DNA of 5,703 bases. Origin: an uncultured Opitutia bacterium (GTDB lineage Bacteria; Verrucomicrobiota; Verrucomicrobiia; Opitutales; UBA953). How positions within the stretch are numbered: the stretch's first letter is position 1; every line of letters starts with the position of its first letter. A program made the position numbers and the translations under genes. A model generated the notes under the pieces. It saw nothing but the letters and a program-made list of their open reading frames with translations. It searched no databases and had not been told where the DNA came from. The stretch is from assembly GCA_903957465.1 (NCBI GenBank), contig CAJBPJ010000022.1, forward strand, positions 1-5,703, read 5' to 3'. Positions 5,186 to 5,703 of the stretch are shown here, in pieces.

Positions 5186-5703
5186 ATGGCGAATTCCGCC
5201 CCCATGAAATCAACCTGGCTGACGCAGACCCGCGACGGCGTGGTTTCTTTTGTGCGGATCACCGATTGGACCCAGGTCGTCATTATAGCCGCCCTCTGTG
5301 TTATCGGCTATTTTTCCATTCTGTCTTCGGGTGCTCTCCGCGAATCGGACTTCCATCAGCAACAACTCGTTTTCATGATTATTGGCTGGATGGCCTATTG
5401 GGCGGTTTCGGTTTTAGATTACCGCGAAATACGCCGCTATGCCCGGTGGATTTACCTCGGCGGCGTTTTATTACTCATCCCGATTTTTCTCTGTTCGGTG
5501 TTTGAGACTAATTTAGGGTCAATCATTCGCAGTGTTTACGGTGCCCGCCGGTGGATTAATTTAGGACTCTTCTCTATTCAGCCTTCGGAATTTGCTAAAG
5601 TCACAACGCTTATATTTTTAGCGACGTTCCTCGCGCGATCCCATGTTGGCCGACTGAATGAGAGCTGGCGGGCGCTCTTAGGGGCTGTGGGCAGTACCTT
5701 GGC
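5186..5703 (+). CDS. rodA: RodA-type SEDS peptidoglycan glycosyltransferase, N-terminal part
   Basis: The window holds the first 172 codons plus two bases; the gene runs off the right edge. The translation begins MANSAPMKSTWLTQTRDG and shows the SEDS (FtsW/RodA/SpoVE) pattern: a DW just before the first membrane helix (27-28), helices at about 29-48, 59-78 and 87-106, the extracytoplasmic signature GARRWINLG followed by IQPSEFAK (119-138), and a further helix at about 138-150. SEDS proteins polymerise lipid II into glycan strands with a partner class B PBP; RodA serves cell elongation. I favour RodA over FtsW because of the DW start and the YARWIYLGGVLLLIP segment, but the part that would settle this lies outside the window. 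ATG 5186 is used; a second in-frame ATG is at 5204. Neither has a clear Shine-Dalgarno. murA is also a cell-wall gene but is not in the same unit. Confidence 0.85.
   Translation, partial: MANSAPMKSTWLTQTRDGVVSFVRITDWTQVVIIAALCVIGYFSILSSGALRESDFHQQQLVFMIIGWMAYWAVSVLDYREIRRYARWIYLGGVLLLIPIFLCSVFETNLGSIIRSVYGARRWINLGLFSIQPSEFAKVTTLIFLATFLARSHVGRLNESWRALLGAVGSTL

Overview
The window is ordinary bacterial chromosome: housekeeping genes packed on both strands, about 50-55% GC by eye, with no mobile element, tRNA, rRNA or CRISPR that I can see. It has RNase Y, a Cys-type MurA and a RodA-like SEDS protein, so it comes from a peptidoglycan-making bacterium that uses RNase Y. Almost no start codon has a good Shine-Dalgarno sequence in front of it. 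The RuvB sequence and the gene set feel closest to Verrucomicrobiota (Opitutae-like). That is an impression from family knowledge, not a search result, and other RNase Y-bearing phyla remain possible.

Layout from left to right. (1) 1-82, minus: the first 27 codons of proB (glutamate 5-kinase), which runs off the left edge. (2) 83-166: a short divergent intergenic region. (3) 167-1204, plus: ruvB, the Holliday-junction branch-migration ATPase. (4) 1205-2497, minus: murA, convergent with ruvB, the two stop codons touching with no bases between. (5) 2501-2530: a strong hairpin followed by a T-rich tract, which looks like the terminator of the next gene. (6) 2538-3473, minus: a 311-residue, very Arg-rich, low-complexity protein with a short hydrophobic helix and an RGG-type tail; function unknown. 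(7) 3474-3650: a 177-bp leader with three stem-loops and a perfect but apparently unused AGGAGG. (8) 3651-5087, minus: rny, RNase Y. (9) 5088-5185: a divergent promoter region with an inverted repeat. (10) 5186 to the right edge, plus: the N-terminal part of a rodA/mrdB-type SEDS glycosyltransferase.

Most genes are single representatives of different pathways (proline synthesis, recombination, cell wall, RNA decay), so this is not one pathway operon. murA and rodA both serve the cell wall but point in opposite directions and are not linked as a unit. The most suggestive association is rny with the downstream Arg-rich protein: same strand, a structured 177-bp spacer, one protein a membrane-anchored RNase and the other with the composition of an RNA-binding disordered protein that also has a possible membrane-touching helix. 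I found no clear new defence or mobile system. The Arg-rich gene and its leader are the least explained part of the window.
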